64,000 nucleotides of DNA from WHSW01 sp963846565 (GTDB taxonomy: Bacteria; Actinomycetota; Thermoleophilia; Solirubrobacterales; 70-9). The position numbers and the translations under genes are program-made. The stretch is from the NCBI GenBank assembly GCA_963846565.1, contig CAWJWL010000005.1, positions 1,364,001 to 1,428,000 on the forward strand, given 5' to 3'. Within the stretch, counting starts at the first letter, position 1. Every line of letters begins with the position of its first letter. Under the pieces are notes generated by a model. It had not been told where the DNA came from, made no database searches, and saw only the letters and a program-made list of their open reading frames with translations. This document shows, piece after piece, positions 54,156-62,701 of the stretch.

Positions 54156-57100
54156 ATCCCAGCCGTTGCGGGCACTCCACTCGAGCGCCGCATGGACGGT
54201 GTTGCCGACCCCGAGGGCGACCCCGCGAACGGCGCCGGGCTCGGCATCGTCGCTCGCCTCGTCTCCCTGCTCCGACGAGGCGGACGCCGGAGAGGCGAGC
54301 GCCTCGCGGGCGCCGAGGACGCGCTCGAGGTAGAAGCGGTAGCCGCAGCGCTCATAGAGGGCGAGGGCCGAGTAGGAGAGGTGGCCGACGGGGACGCTCG
54401 CGCTCGCCGGGTCGAGGAGCGGCGGCGTCTCGGTCTCCTCCGCGAGGGCGTCGGGCTCCGTCGGCGCCGGGTGGCGGCGGACGAGCTCTTGCGCCCGCTC
54501 CGGGGTTGGCATGCTGAGCCGGATCCGGAGGGGGGCGTCCGGAAGGCGGACGACACCGTCGACGGGCATGGGGCCGAGCAGGGAGACGTCCTCCTCGCCG
54601 CCGGTCCACCCGCAGGCGACCAGGGCCGGGAGCAGCCGGCGGATCGGCGTCTCATTGGGTTTCTCCTGCTCGATCGGCTTCAGGTCGTTGGGCCCGTACA
54701 CGCTCGAGAGGATGAGGCGGTCGCGGGCCCTCGAGGCGGCGACGTAGACGAGCCGGCACCCCTCCTCCGCCTCCGCGGCGCTCGCCTCGTCGTTCAGCTC
54801 GACCAGCTCCCAGAGGCCCACCGAGTTCGCCGACGGGAAGGCGAGCCGCATCCCGAAACGGCGCTCGCCCTCGGCATCGTCGGCCGGAGTGCCGATGACG
54901 ATGTCGTCGCTCTGGTGACCGGCGTTCAGCCGCCGGCCGAGATCGGGCACGGCGACGACCGGGAACTCCAGCCCCTTCGCCGCGTGCACGGTCATCACCC
55001 GGACGCCGTCATGGCCCTCCGCCTGGACCGGCGCCATGCCCTCGCGCTCGTCGCGCTTCGTGCTCTCGGCGGCGAGCGCGAGGAAGCCGGCGAGGTCGCG
55101 GCCCTCGTTGCGCTCGTACTCGCGCGCCAGCCGCATCAGCTTGCGCACGTTCGCCATCCGGCCGGCGCCACCGGAGCGGGCGAGGAGGCCGAGGTCGTAG
55201 CCGAACGCGCTCATCGTCCGCTCGATCAGCTCCTCGAGCGTCCGCAGCGGGGCCTCCGCCCGCAGCGGCTCGAGCGCGGCGCAGAAGCGCTCCAGCCGCG
55301 CCGCGTCGTCGGCGTCGATCCGTTCGAGCCACTGAACACCGAACGTTCCGCCTGCCTGCTCGGCTTCGCCTTCGGGGGCGGCCGGGTCAGCCGGCGGGCT
55401 GATGTAGTCAGGCTGGCATCCGCCGCCGAACCGCCAGGCGACGATCGGCCAGACATGGCGAGCGTGCCCGTCCTCCGTCGCGGCGGCGCGGCGCAGGAGC
55501 CAGAGGGCGTCGGGGCTGACGCCGTTCGCGAACGAGGCGAGCGCGCCGAAAAGGTACTCGTCGTCGAGCGGGTTCGAGACGACCCCGAGGAGGCGGATCA
55601 GGTCCTCGACCTGCTGTTGGGTCCAGTAGCCGCGCCCGCCGACGACGAACGGCCGGAGGCCGGCGCGCTCGAGCGCCTCCTCGTACGCGTCGACGTGCGT
55701 GAAGGCGCGCAGGAGGACGACGATCTCACCGCGCTCGGCCTCGCCGGAATCGACCAGGTTCCGCAGGCGCTCGGCGAGGCAGCGGGCCTCGGCGACGATT
55801 CGCGGCGCCGAGCCGCTCGCCGGCGGGTCGAGCTCGATCTCGTCCGTCTTCCACTTGCGCGCCTCCTTGCCGCGGCCCTCGTCGAGGGTGAGCAGCAGCT
55901 CGACCTCGCCGGGACCGGCGTCGCGCCGTCCGGCGGAGAGCTCGGTGAAGTCCCCGAGCAACGTTCGCCCGATGGTGTTGACAGCGGCGAGCACGCTCGG
56001 CACGGAGCGGAAGTTGCCGCGCAGCGGCAGCACGTCGCTCGACTCCGAGTCGCGCGCAGCCCGGCGCTCTGTTCGGAAGACCTCGAGGTCGGCGTTGCGG
56101 AAGCGGTAGATCGACTGGTGCTCGTCGCCGACCATCAGGGCCCGCGTCTGCGGCCCGCGCAACATGCCGACGAGCTCGAGCTGGACCCGGTTCGTGTCCT
56201 GGAACTCGTCGACCATCACATGCTCGAAGCGCTCGCGCCAGCTCGCAGCGAGCGCCGGGCTCGAGCGCAGCAGATCGAGCGCCCGTAGCTCGAGGTCCTG
56301 GAAGTCGAGCGCCGAGCGCTCGCGCTTGAGCTCCTCGTAGCCCGAGTCGAGTCCCTCGAGGACGAGCTCGAGCGCGGAACGGGCACCGCCGGCCGCCGCG
56401 ATCTCCTCCGCGGTCAGCGTCCGCAGCTCCTCCTTGGAGGAGGGGGAGTGAAGGGGCTCGTCGATCGCCGGCAGGCGCGGCGCGGACATCCCCTGGCTTC
56501 TGAGGCGCTCGTGCGCGCCGAGCGCCATCGCGATCAGGCGCCACGGCTGGTACGCGGCGGCAGCGGCGGCGACCCGCTCGTCGCCGTCGGCGAGCAGGGC
56601 GTTGAGCGCCGCGTCGGCGGCGCGATCGCGCAGCCTCGTCGCCTCGGCGGCGTCGAGAACGCGGAACGCCGGGTCGAGGCCCGCCGCGAGCGGGTGCGCG
56701 GCGAGCAGCCGGCGGCAGAACGCGTGGATCGTCATCACCCAGGCGCGCTCGCTGGCCCGCGCGGCGCGCAGGAGCTCGTCGGCCCGCTCGCTCTCGCCGT
56801 CGGCCCGCAACGCGCGCGAGCGGCGCATGAGCTCGCGCCGGATCCGCGTTCGCATCTCGGCCGCGGCGCGCTCGGTGAAGGTGAAGGCGAGGATGCGCTC
56901 GACCTCGACCCCGTCGTCGAGGACGGCGGCGCAGTAGCGGTCGACCAGGACCGTCGTCTTCCCCGTCCCGGCCCCCGCCTCGAGGAAGGCGTCGCGCTCG
57001 CGCGCGGCGATGGCCGCGCGCTGCTCGGCGGTGGGCTCCGGGCGGACCGCCGGTGGTGGAGAGGCGTCCGGCTCAGAAGCCGTCTCGACCTCGACCGCAG

Positions 57101-57191
57101 CCGGGTCCTCGGCGGGCGGGCTCCCGTTCGAGGGCTCGCCGGCGCCACCGATCAGCGAGAGTTGATCAGGACCCACGGGTCGCCGCCTCAC
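54093..57191 (-). CDS. AddA/UvrD-like superfamily 1 helicase (frame closes before nuclease domain)
   Basis: A 1032-residue frame. After a Pro/Glu-rich N-terminus, the helicase motifs are RPEPTAEQRAAIAARERDAF with the P-loop GAGTGKTT (about 71-78), ILAFTFTERAAAEMR (motif Ia), VMVDEFQDTNRVQLEL (motif II, about 325), QSIYRFRNA (motif III), MTVHAAKGLEFPVVAVPD (motif V) and RLVYVAASRARDRL (motif VI). It partners the AddB-like protein in double-strand break end processing. Residues about 600-620 are encoded by a copy of a dispersed DNA repeat. The frame ends in GRRGTRRRR just where the nuclease domain should begin. GTG start overlaps the upstream stop. Confidence 0.88.
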   Translation of the reverse strand: MRRRPVGPDQLSLIGGAGEPSNGSPPAEDPAAVEVETASEPDASPPPAVRPEPTAEQRAAIAARERDAFLEAGAGTGKTTVLVDRYCAAVLDDGVEVERILAFTFTERAAAEMRTRIRRELMRRSRALRADGESERADELLRAARASERAWVMTIHAFCRRLLAAHPLAAGLDPAFRVLDAAEATRLRDRAADAALNALLADGDERVAAAAAAYQPWRLIAMALGAHERLRSQGMSAPRLPAIDEPLHSPSSKEELRTLTAEEIAAAGGARSALELVLEGLDSGYEELKRERSALDFQDLELRALDLLRSSPALAASWRERFEHVMVDEFQDTNRVQLELVGMLRGPQTRALMVGDEHQSIYRFRNADLEVFRTERRAARDSESSDVLPLRGNFRSVPSVLAAVNTIGRTLLGDFTELSAGRRDAGPGEVELLLTLDEGRGKEARKWKTDEIELDPPASGSAPRIVAEARCLAERLRNLVDSGEAERGEIVVLLRAFTHVDAYEEALERAGLRPFVVGGRGYWTQQQVEDLIRLLGVVSNPLDDEYLFGALASFANGVSPDALWLLRRAAATEDGHARHVWPIVAWRFGGGCQPDYISPPADPAAPEGEAEQAGGTFGVQWLERIDADDAARLERFCAALEPLRAEAPLRTLEELIERTMSAFGYDLGLLARSGGAGRMANVRKLMRLAREYERNEGRDLAGFLALAAESTKRDEREGMAPVQAEGHDGVRVMTVHAAKGLEFPVVAVPDLGRRLNAGHQSDDIVIGTPADDAEGERRFGMRLAFPSANSVGLWELVELNDEASAAEAEEGCRLVYVAASRARDRLILSSVYGPNDLKPIEQEKPNETPIRRLLPALVACGWTGGEEDVSLLGPMPVDGVVRLPDAPLRIRLSMPTPERAQELVRRHPAPTEPDALAEETETPPLLDPASASVPVGHLSYSALALYERCGYRFYLERVLGAREALASPASASSEQGDEASDDAEPGAVRGVALGVGNTVHAALEWSARNGWDRPAEGADPLALGRRGTRRRR
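55333..55390. repeat. Dispersed palindromic element, copy B, inside the AddA-like gene
   Basis: ACCGAACGTTCCGCCTGCCT through GGGGGCGGCCGGGTCAG is, in reverse complement, the same element as 42473-42558 but without its internal 27-nt duplication. It lies in frame in the helicase gene and encodes the low-complexity stretch DPAAPEGEAEQAGGTFGVQ, which has no counterpart expected in UvrD-type helicases. The insertion did not break the frame at this place. Confidence 0.75.
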
Positions 57192-60100
57192 TTCTCGCTC
57201 CGGCCGTTGCCGTTCTCGTCACCGACCGCGCCGATCGCGCGCTCGAGGCGGCAGATCGGCTGGTAGGTGCAGTACTTCGGGCACTGGCCGCGGAGCGGGT
57301 CGCGGTCGATCTCGCCGGCCCGCATCGCGCGGGCGGCGCCGAGCGCCGTTTCCTCCGCGGCCGCGAGCGCGTGCTCGAACGCATCGCCGTCGCGGCGGTC
57401 GCTGCGGACGATGCCGAGCTCCTTCGTCCGCTCGTCCTCGGCGCGGACGATCCCGCGCGGGCGCCGGTCGTCGGGCCTGGTCGCGCCGAGCGGCTGGTAG
57501 AGGCCGCCGACGGGCTCGAGCCCGAGGACCTCGCGCACGGCGCGCATGTAGAGCTGGATCTGGAGCGTTCCCTTGTCCGTGAACTTGTCCGCCGAGGCGA
57601 CGCTCTTCCCGGTCTTGTAGTCGCGCACGATCGCGCTGCGACCGTCCGAGCCGAGGTCGATGCGGTCGATCCGCCCGCGCAGGGAGACCTCCCCGTCCCC
57701 GAGGGCGAGCGCCGGGTGCGATTCGATCGGCTCCCCGTTCTCGTCCTCGAACGGCCCGAAGGAGACCTCGAGCAGCTCCGGGTCGGGGCGGAAGTCCGAG
57801 TCCGACTCGGCCTCGACGGCCAGGAACGCCTCGGCCTGGATTCGCGCCCGGTTGAGCGCCGTCCGCCGCGCCGGGTTGAGCGGTGCCGCGGCGCGCTCCG
57901 CCGCGATCTCCTCGAGCAGCTCTCGGAAGCGCTCGCGCCACCGCTCCAGATCCCCGGGTCGTGGGATCGCCTCGGCGCCCGGCGGTTCGCGGTAGAGGCG
58001 TTCGAGCGAGTCGTGGATGATCGAGCCGAGCCAGAGCGGGTCGGACTCGGGTTCGAGCCGCTGCGGGGAGAGCTCGTGGTCGACGAACCACTTGTACGAG
58101 CAGGTCACCCAGCCCTCGAGCGAGTTGGCGCTGAAGGTGTCGCGCGCGCCGAGGTCCTCGAGTACGGCGGCGGCGGTGAGCGGACCGGGGCGGACCGTCG
58201 GGTCGGGGACCCGGTCGAAGAGCGAGAGGGTCGCGGCGGCCTCCGCACCGCCGACGCCTAGGCGCTCCAGCGTCCCCGGGCGGTCGATCCCCCAGCCGCC
58301 GAGCGCGAGCGCCCGCGCGAGTGCGCGCGAAGTCGGCGCCTCGCTCGCCGAGAGCACCGTGCGCTCCGGCCCGCGGCGGGTGACGAGTTGCCGCTCCGCG
58401 GTCTCGGGGTCGGGTGCGACCAGGTCGAGGACGTCGTCGACGAACGGCGAGCGGGCGATCGCGGTCCCATCCTCGTCGCAGGCCTGCCAGCTCAGATAGA
58501 GCCGATCGGTCGGCCGGGAGACGCACGAGTGGAAGAGGTAGCGCTCCTCCTCCGCGGGCTCGGTGCGGCGCAGGTCGGGGTTGCCGATCTCGCGCCGGCG
58601 CTCCTCGGCGAGCAGGGGGTCGGGCGCGATCGTGCTCGGGAACTCGCCGTCGTGAAGCGAGGCGCAGAAGAGGGCCCGGACCCGGGCGGCGCGGGCGCGG
58701 TAGGGACTCATGATCCGGATCCGACCTTCGGCGGGGCCGCGCCAGAACGGGACGCTCGCCGATTCGATCGCCTCGACCGCCTCGCGGACGTCGGCTTGCT
58801 CGCAGCCCGGGAGCGCGCCGATCCCCGCGAGCTCCTCGAGCAGCTCCGCGGCGGCGACCCCGGCGCGGAGCTCGAGCGCGGAGAAGGGTGGCCCGGCATC
58901 GTTCGCGGAGCGCTCGGCCAGGGGCGCCCGCTCGCGATGCGCGAGCTCGGCGAGCTCGCGCGCCGAGCGGGCGAGTGCGCGCAGGCGCTCGGCGGCGCCC
59001 GCGGCCTCGCGCAGGCGGCGGAGATGAAGCGGCGGCTTCTCCCAGCTCGCGACCGCGTCGGAGACGGTCTGCGCCTCGCCGCGGCCGATCCGCCGCTCGA
59101 CCGTGTCGACGACCGCCGGCGCGATCGACGGATCGCAGCGCAGGTGGGTGAGCAGCGCGCCGGTGTCCCGCTCGTCGGCGAAGGCGCGGCAGAGGGCGAT
59201 CAAGGAGGTGCCGACGGCGGTCGCCGCGAGCGACTTCGAGGCCTCGAGCGCGACCGGGAGCCCGAGGTCGCGGAGGACGCTCGCCACCAGCGGCCCGCTC
59301 GACTCGGGATGGCGAAGGACGATCGCGATCTCATCGGGGGTGAGGCCCTGCGCGAGCAGCCGTGCGATCTCGACCCCGATCGCCTCCGCCTCGCCCCGCG
59401 GCCCCGCCGACTCGAGCAGGGTGAGCCCACCGTCGGGTTCGACGGTCGTGGCGTCGGGCTCGAACAGGCTGCGGTCGAGGTGTCGCAGGGTCGCGCTGTC
59501 CGTGTAGGCCTCATCGAACGGGACCTCGCGGACCTCCTCGGCCCCGAGCTCCTCGGTCAGGACCCCGATCAGGTGCGCGCGGACGGCAAGCGCGCGGCGA
59601 TCGGCGTAGTTGACCGCGACGGTCGCCTCGCCCGCCCGTGCGAGCGCGTCGACGAGCTCGAGCTGCGCGCGGGTGAGGTCGTCGAAGCCGTAGACGAAGA
59701 CCGGCCGGCCGCCCCAGGCCTCGGGGTCTGCCCGCAGGGCGGCGATCGCGGCTGCGGCGATCGTCCCGGCGTCGCCGCGCCCGCTCGCCTCGCGCAGGTC
59801 GACATAGGCGGTGTAGAGGTCGCACAGCTCGGACTCGTAGCCCGGGTCCTCGAGCTCGCCGACCAGGGTGCGGAGCTCGTCCGGCGAGATCAGCGCCGCC
59901 TGCAGCTCGGCGAGAAGCCGGTCGAGGGCGGGGGCGAAGCCCGGCCGGGACGCCGAGCGGCGCAGGCGCTTCGGCCCCGAGGCGCGGATTGCGGCGCGCA
60001 GCAGCGCCTGGCGCTGGGCGACGGTGAGCGTCGGCGCCAGCTCGACGGCGAGGGTGCGAGCAACGTCGAGGTTGAGCCCGGCAAAGGTCGAGATCGAGCC

Positions 60101-60268
60101 GCCGAGAGTCGCCCCGGAGCCGCCGCAGAGCTCGCGCTCGAAGGTGGCGACGTCGTCGCCCGTGGGGACGACGAGAACCGGCTCACGCTCGAGCGAGTCG
60201 CGAAATGCGGCGAGAATCTCGCCGGCCCGCCCCGAGTTCGGGGGTCCCTGAATCACTCGCAACGCCAT
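57188..60268 (-). CDS. AddB-like (AdnA-related) PD-(D/E)XK nuclease/helicase-like subunit
   Basis: A 1026-residue protein. It opens MALRVIQGPPNSGRAGEILA, an AddB-type start in which the P-loop is degraded (SGRAG instead of GKS/T), so no ATPase is expected. The C-terminal nuclease domain has RGRIDRIDLGSDGRSAIVRDYKTGKS (key residues D, D and K; the last near 882). Cysteines in WVTCSYKWF (about 722) and CPKYCTYQPIC (about 994-1004) match the AddB iron-sulfur clasp. With AddA it would resect broken DNA ends. Start at 60268 chosen; a second in-frame ATG lies 12 nt upstream. Confidence 0.88.
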   Translation of the reverse strand: MALRVIQGPPNSGRAGEILAAFRDSLEREPVLVVPTGDDVATFERELCGGSGATLGGSISTFAGLNLDVARTLAVELAPTLTVAQRQALLRAAIRASGPKRLRRSASRPGFAPALDRLLAELQAALISPDELRTLVGELEDPGYESELCDLYTAYVDLREASGRGDAGTIAAAAIAALRADPEAWGGRPVFVYGFDDLTRAQLELVDALARAGEATVAVNYADRRALAVRAHLIGVLTEELGAEEVREVPFDEAYTDSATLRHLDRSLFEPDATTVEPDGGLTLLESAGPRGEAEAIGVEIARLLAQGLTPDEIAIVLRHPESSGPLVASVLRDLGLPVALEASKSLAATAVGTSLIALCRAFADERDTGALLTHLRCDPSIAPAVVDTVERRIGRGEAQTVSDAVASWEKPPLHLRRLREAAGAAERLRALARSARELAELAHRERAPLAERSANDAGPPFSALELRAGVAAAELLEELAGIGALPGCEQADVREAVEAIESASVPFWRGPAEGRIRIMSPYRARAARVRALFCASLHDGEFPSTIAPDPLLAEERRREIGNPDLRRTEPAEEERYLFHSCVSRPTDRLYLSWQACDEDGTAIARSPFVDDVLDLVAPDPETAERQLVTRRGPERTVLSASEAPTSRALARALALGGWGIDRPGTLERLGVGGAEAAATLSLFDRVPDPTVRPGPLTAAAVLEDLGARDTFSANSLEGWVTCSYKWFVDHELSPQRLEPESDPLWLGSIIHDSLERLYREPPGAEAIPRPGDLERWRERFRELLEEIAAERAAAPLNPARRTALNRARIQAEAFLAVEAESDSDFRPDPELLEVSFGPFEDENGEPIESHPALALGDGEVSLRGRIDRIDLGSDGRSAIVRDYKTGKSVASADKFTDKGTLQIQLYMRAVREVLGLEPVGGLYQPLGATRPDDRRPRGIVRAEDERTKELGIVRSDRRDGDAFEHALAAAEETALGAARAMRAGEIDRDPLRGQCPKYCTYQPICRLERAIGAVGDENGNGRSEK

Positions 60269-60379
60269 GCTGTTCAGCATAGGTCGGCCCGCGGCAGCCA
60301 TTTCCGACGGCCGAACGCGCTCCCACCGCATTTCCACGCGGCTTTTTGACGTCCTATGCCCGGCTTACTCTGCGCGCCA

Positions 60380-60835
60380 ATGGCTCTCTGCTTCATCGAT
60401 CCGGCCGATGCGATCCGCGCGATCGCCGATTCGATCGGGCGCGAGGCCCGCCGACAGCTGCTCGGCGAGGCCGTCCGCGCCTGGGTCGACGAGATCCCCG
60501 ACGACGAGCTCGAGGCTCATTACGCGAAGGCGATCTCCGAGCTCGACGAGCACGACATCTCGATGCTCGCCGCGTGGCACGCCTCGATGGAGGTCGGCAC
60601 GCCGATCCCCAACCGCGACTACCTGATGGGCGCGTTTCCCTCGCTCGGCGAGCACCGGCGCGAGGCGCTCAAGCTCGCCGCCGGCTTCCGGGGCGAGGAG
60701 GCCGTCGACCGCGGCGTCACCGAGGAGCGCGCGCTCGAGACGGTGCTCGAGTGGCTCTCCGGCCCGCGCCTGATGCAGCTCGCCCTCGAAGCGGTCGAGC
60801 TCTACATCTGGGACCGCGCCGGCTCCGACAACTAG
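60380..60835 (+). CDS. Conserved hypothetical helical protein
   Basis: A 151-residue soluble, mostly helical, acidic protein (MALCFIDPADAIRAIADSIG; RREALKLAAGFRGEEAVDRG; LETVLEWLSGPRLMQLALEA). No family recognised; no signal peptide or membrane helix. It is divergent from the AddB-like gene with about 110 bp between. An ATG 24 nt upstream would add PGLLCAP, which does not look conserved. Confidence 0.6.
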   Translation: MALCFIDPADAIRAIADSIGREARRQLLGEAVRAWVDEIPDDELEAHYAKAISELDEHDISMLAAWHASMEVGTPIPNRDYLMGAFPSLGEHRREALKLAAGFRGEEAVDRGVTEERALETVLEWLSGPRLMQLALEAVELYIWDRAGSDN

Positions 60836-60962
60836 GGGGAGGGCTCGACTCACTCCCCGGACCCGGCCGGCGCGAGAACCACGCCGCCCCGCGCCGCCGT
60901 CAACCGCCTGCGGAGGACTAGGGTGTAGCGGGCACTAGGTAGCTAACTGAGAGTGGGGATAG

Positions 60963-62147
60963 ATGTTCAGGCCTATCGCTGGGACGATCGTGATCGCAGC
61001 GCTACTCGCCTTCGGCGCCACCTCGGCGTCGGCAGCAAGCGACGACTCGGCGGTTCTCGGGCCGCTCGCGTTCGAGGTCGTCGACGACCCGATCCCCGTG
61101 CGAGGGGCCGACGGCCAGCTCCATCTCGCCTACGAGATGCGCTTTCGCAACCAGTCCGGACTCGAGGTCACGCCGGAGCTGATTCAGCCGGTGAGCCGGC
61201 GTGAGCCGATCGGGACGCCGATGACGAGCGCCAACGTCGGCGACCTGATGCGGATCGATGGCGGCCAGGCGAGCGGCATCACGATCCCGCCCGGCGGCTC
61301 GGGGATTCTCTTCGTCGACGTCGCCTACGCCAAGAACGCGCAGACGCCGCGCACCCTCCGCCACCGGGTCTCGCTCGTCGCGAACCCGCCCGATGACCCG
61401 TCGGCGACGCAGAGCTTCGCCTTCACGGGCGTCCCGGTCCCCGTCGACCCGGCCAAGGTCGTGACCGTCAAGCCGCCGCTTCGCGGGCCGAACTGGGTGA
61501 TCGCGAACGGTTGCTGCTCGCCGCCGAACGCCCACCGCGGAGCCACCTTGGCGATCAACGGGGTCGCCCACGTGCCGGAGCGTTACGCGATCGACTTCGT
61601 CCAGATGCAGCCCGATCTGACCCTGTTCAGCGGGCCGGTCGACCAGCTCACGAGCTACCCGTACTTCGGCGATGAGATCCGCGCAGCGGCCGCCGGCAAG
61701 GTTCTGACCGTGGTTGACGCGTACCCCGAGCAGGTGCCCGGACCGGGGAACCTGCCTCCCGGCCAGACCGTGCAGAGCGCCGGTGGCAATCACGTCGTCG
61801 TCGACATCGGCGGTGGCCGCTACGCGTTCTACGCGCACATGCAGCCGGGCTCGGTTGCGGTTGCGGTCGGCGACCGGGTACGCGCGGGCCAGGTCCTCGG
61901 CCTGCTCGGCAACTCGGGCAACAGCGACGGCCCGCACCTGCACTTCCACATCATGGATTCGCCGTCGCCGCTGCAGTCGAACGGGCTCCCCTTCACGTTC
62001 ACGAAGTTCAACGGACAAGGGCGGATCACGGATATCGGGCCGCTCCAAGAGGGCGGCGCCGTTTCGGTCGACACTGCCGTCTGGGCCGGTCAGCAGCGCA
62101 ACCGGATGCCGCTCGGCGACGAGGTGATCGCCTTCCCGGGCGGCTAG
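60963..62147 (+). CDS. Secreted M23 family peptidase-like protein
   Basis: A 394-residue exported protein with a signal peptide (MFRPIAGTIVIAALLAFGAT, then SASAAS cleavage region). The N-terminal half is a beta-rich domain. The C-terminal LytM/M23 domain has GNHVVVDIGGGRYAFYAHMQPGSV and GLLGNSGNSDGPHLHFHIMD, with the HLHFH zinc motif near 325-329. The first motif, normally HxxxD, reads RYAID (about 212), lacking the His, so zinc binding could be altered or the second ligand supplied elsewhere. Role: peptidoglycan or other cell-wall peptide cleavage, or a scaffold. Confidence 0.85.
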   Translation: MFRPIAGTIVIAALLAFGATSASAASDDSAVLGPLAFEVVDDPIPVRGADGQLHLAYEMRFRNQSGLEVTPELIQPVSRREPIGTPMTSANVGDLMRIDGGQASGITIPPGGSGILFVDVAYAKNAQTPRTLRHRVSLVANPPDDPSATQSFAFTGVPVPVDPAKVVTVKPPLRGPNWVIANGCCSPPNAHRGATLAINGVAHVPERYAIDFVQMQPDLTLFSGPVDQLTSYPYFGDEIRAAAAGKVLTVVDAYPEQVPGPGNLPPGQTVQSAGGNHVVVDIGGGRYAFYAHMQPGSVAVAVGDRVRAGQVLGLLGNSGNSDGPHLHFHIMDSPSPLQSNGLPFTFTKFNGQGRITDIGPLQEGGAVSVDTAVWAGQQRNRMPLGDEVIAFPGG

Positions 62148-62161
62148 GACGCCCGACGGGC

Positions 62162-62220
62162 GGGACGCGATCCTCGCGATCATCAACGCCGCGGCCGAGG
62201 CTTACGGGGGCGCGATCGCG
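62162..62220 (+). pseudogene. GNAT-like N-terminal fragment
   Basis: The codons RDAILAIINAAAEAYGGAIA, beginning just after the M23 stop, match the first helix of GNAT proteins of the IRPARPDDRDAILA-type. No start codon precedes it and the match ends where the convergent GNAT gene terminates. It looks like a remnant of a lost acetyltransferase gene. Confidence 0.4.
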
Positions 62221-62232
62221 GTGGCGAGCGGC

Positions 62233-62691
62233 CTACAACTCGCGCTCGTACGCGTACATGATCGGCCCATCAGGTCCCTCGCGGTTCGTGAAACCGTGCT
62301 TCTCGTAGAGGCCGCGGGCGGCGACGTCGTCCTCGCTCGTGCCGAGGTCCATGAAGTCGGCGCCCCGCTCGCGGGCTACCTCCATCGCGCGCACCAGCAG
62401 CGCCTGACCGATGCCCTGGCCGCGCAGGTCGGGGACGACGTAGAGCTCCTCGAGGTAGCAATGGAGGCCGTCGCTCCACACCGACGTGCGGAAGCGGAGC
62501 TCCACGAGGCCGTCGGGCCCCTCGCCGGCGAGCAACACGAGCATCTCGTCGTTGTCGAGCATCCGCCGGGCGTTCCTCGTCAGGACGTCGACGCCGGGGG
62601 TGAAGTCCTCGTACTCGCTGTTGAAGTCGTGAAGGAGTTGGGCGACCGTGGCAGCGTCGTCAGCGCTCGCCCGTCTGATCTCGATCGCCAT
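62233..62691 (-). CDS. GNAT family N-acetyltransferase
   Basis: A 152-residue acetyltransferase. Typical order: MAIEIRRASADDAATVAQLL, then LEELYVVPDLRGQGIGQALL with the acetyl-CoA loop R-G-Q-G-I-G (about 86-91) and DLGTSEDDVAARGLYEKHGF near the end. Substrate unknown. The ATG at 62691 is chosen on the conserved start; the longer frame overlaps the divergent hydrolase promoter. It is divergent from the alpha/beta hydrolase gene. Confidence 0.9.
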   Translation of the reverse strand: MAIEIRRASADDAATVAQLLHDFNSEYEDFTPGVDVLTRNARRMLDNDEMLVLLAGEGPDGLVELRFRTSVWSDGLHCYLEELYVVPDLRGQGIGQALLVRAMEVARERGADFMDLGTSEDDVAARGLYEKHGFTNREGPDGPIMYAYEREL

Positions 62692-62701
62692 ACGGCCATG
62701 A

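Noticed and set aside
53582..54655. Start of a separate gene at the ATG at 54655
   Set aside because: The first half of that frame is Ser/Arg/Pro nonsense that overlaps the well-conserved helicase frame; only the part after the break has nuclease motifs.
58388..60349. A 653-codon plus-strand frame opposite the AddB-like gene
   Set aside because: Shadow of the real gene; composition is random-like and there is no ribosome binding site.
60838..60962. Possible cyclic-di-AMP (ydaO-type) riboswitch before the M23 gene
   Set aside because: The gap is short and I could not find the conserved pseudo-twofold core; no support.
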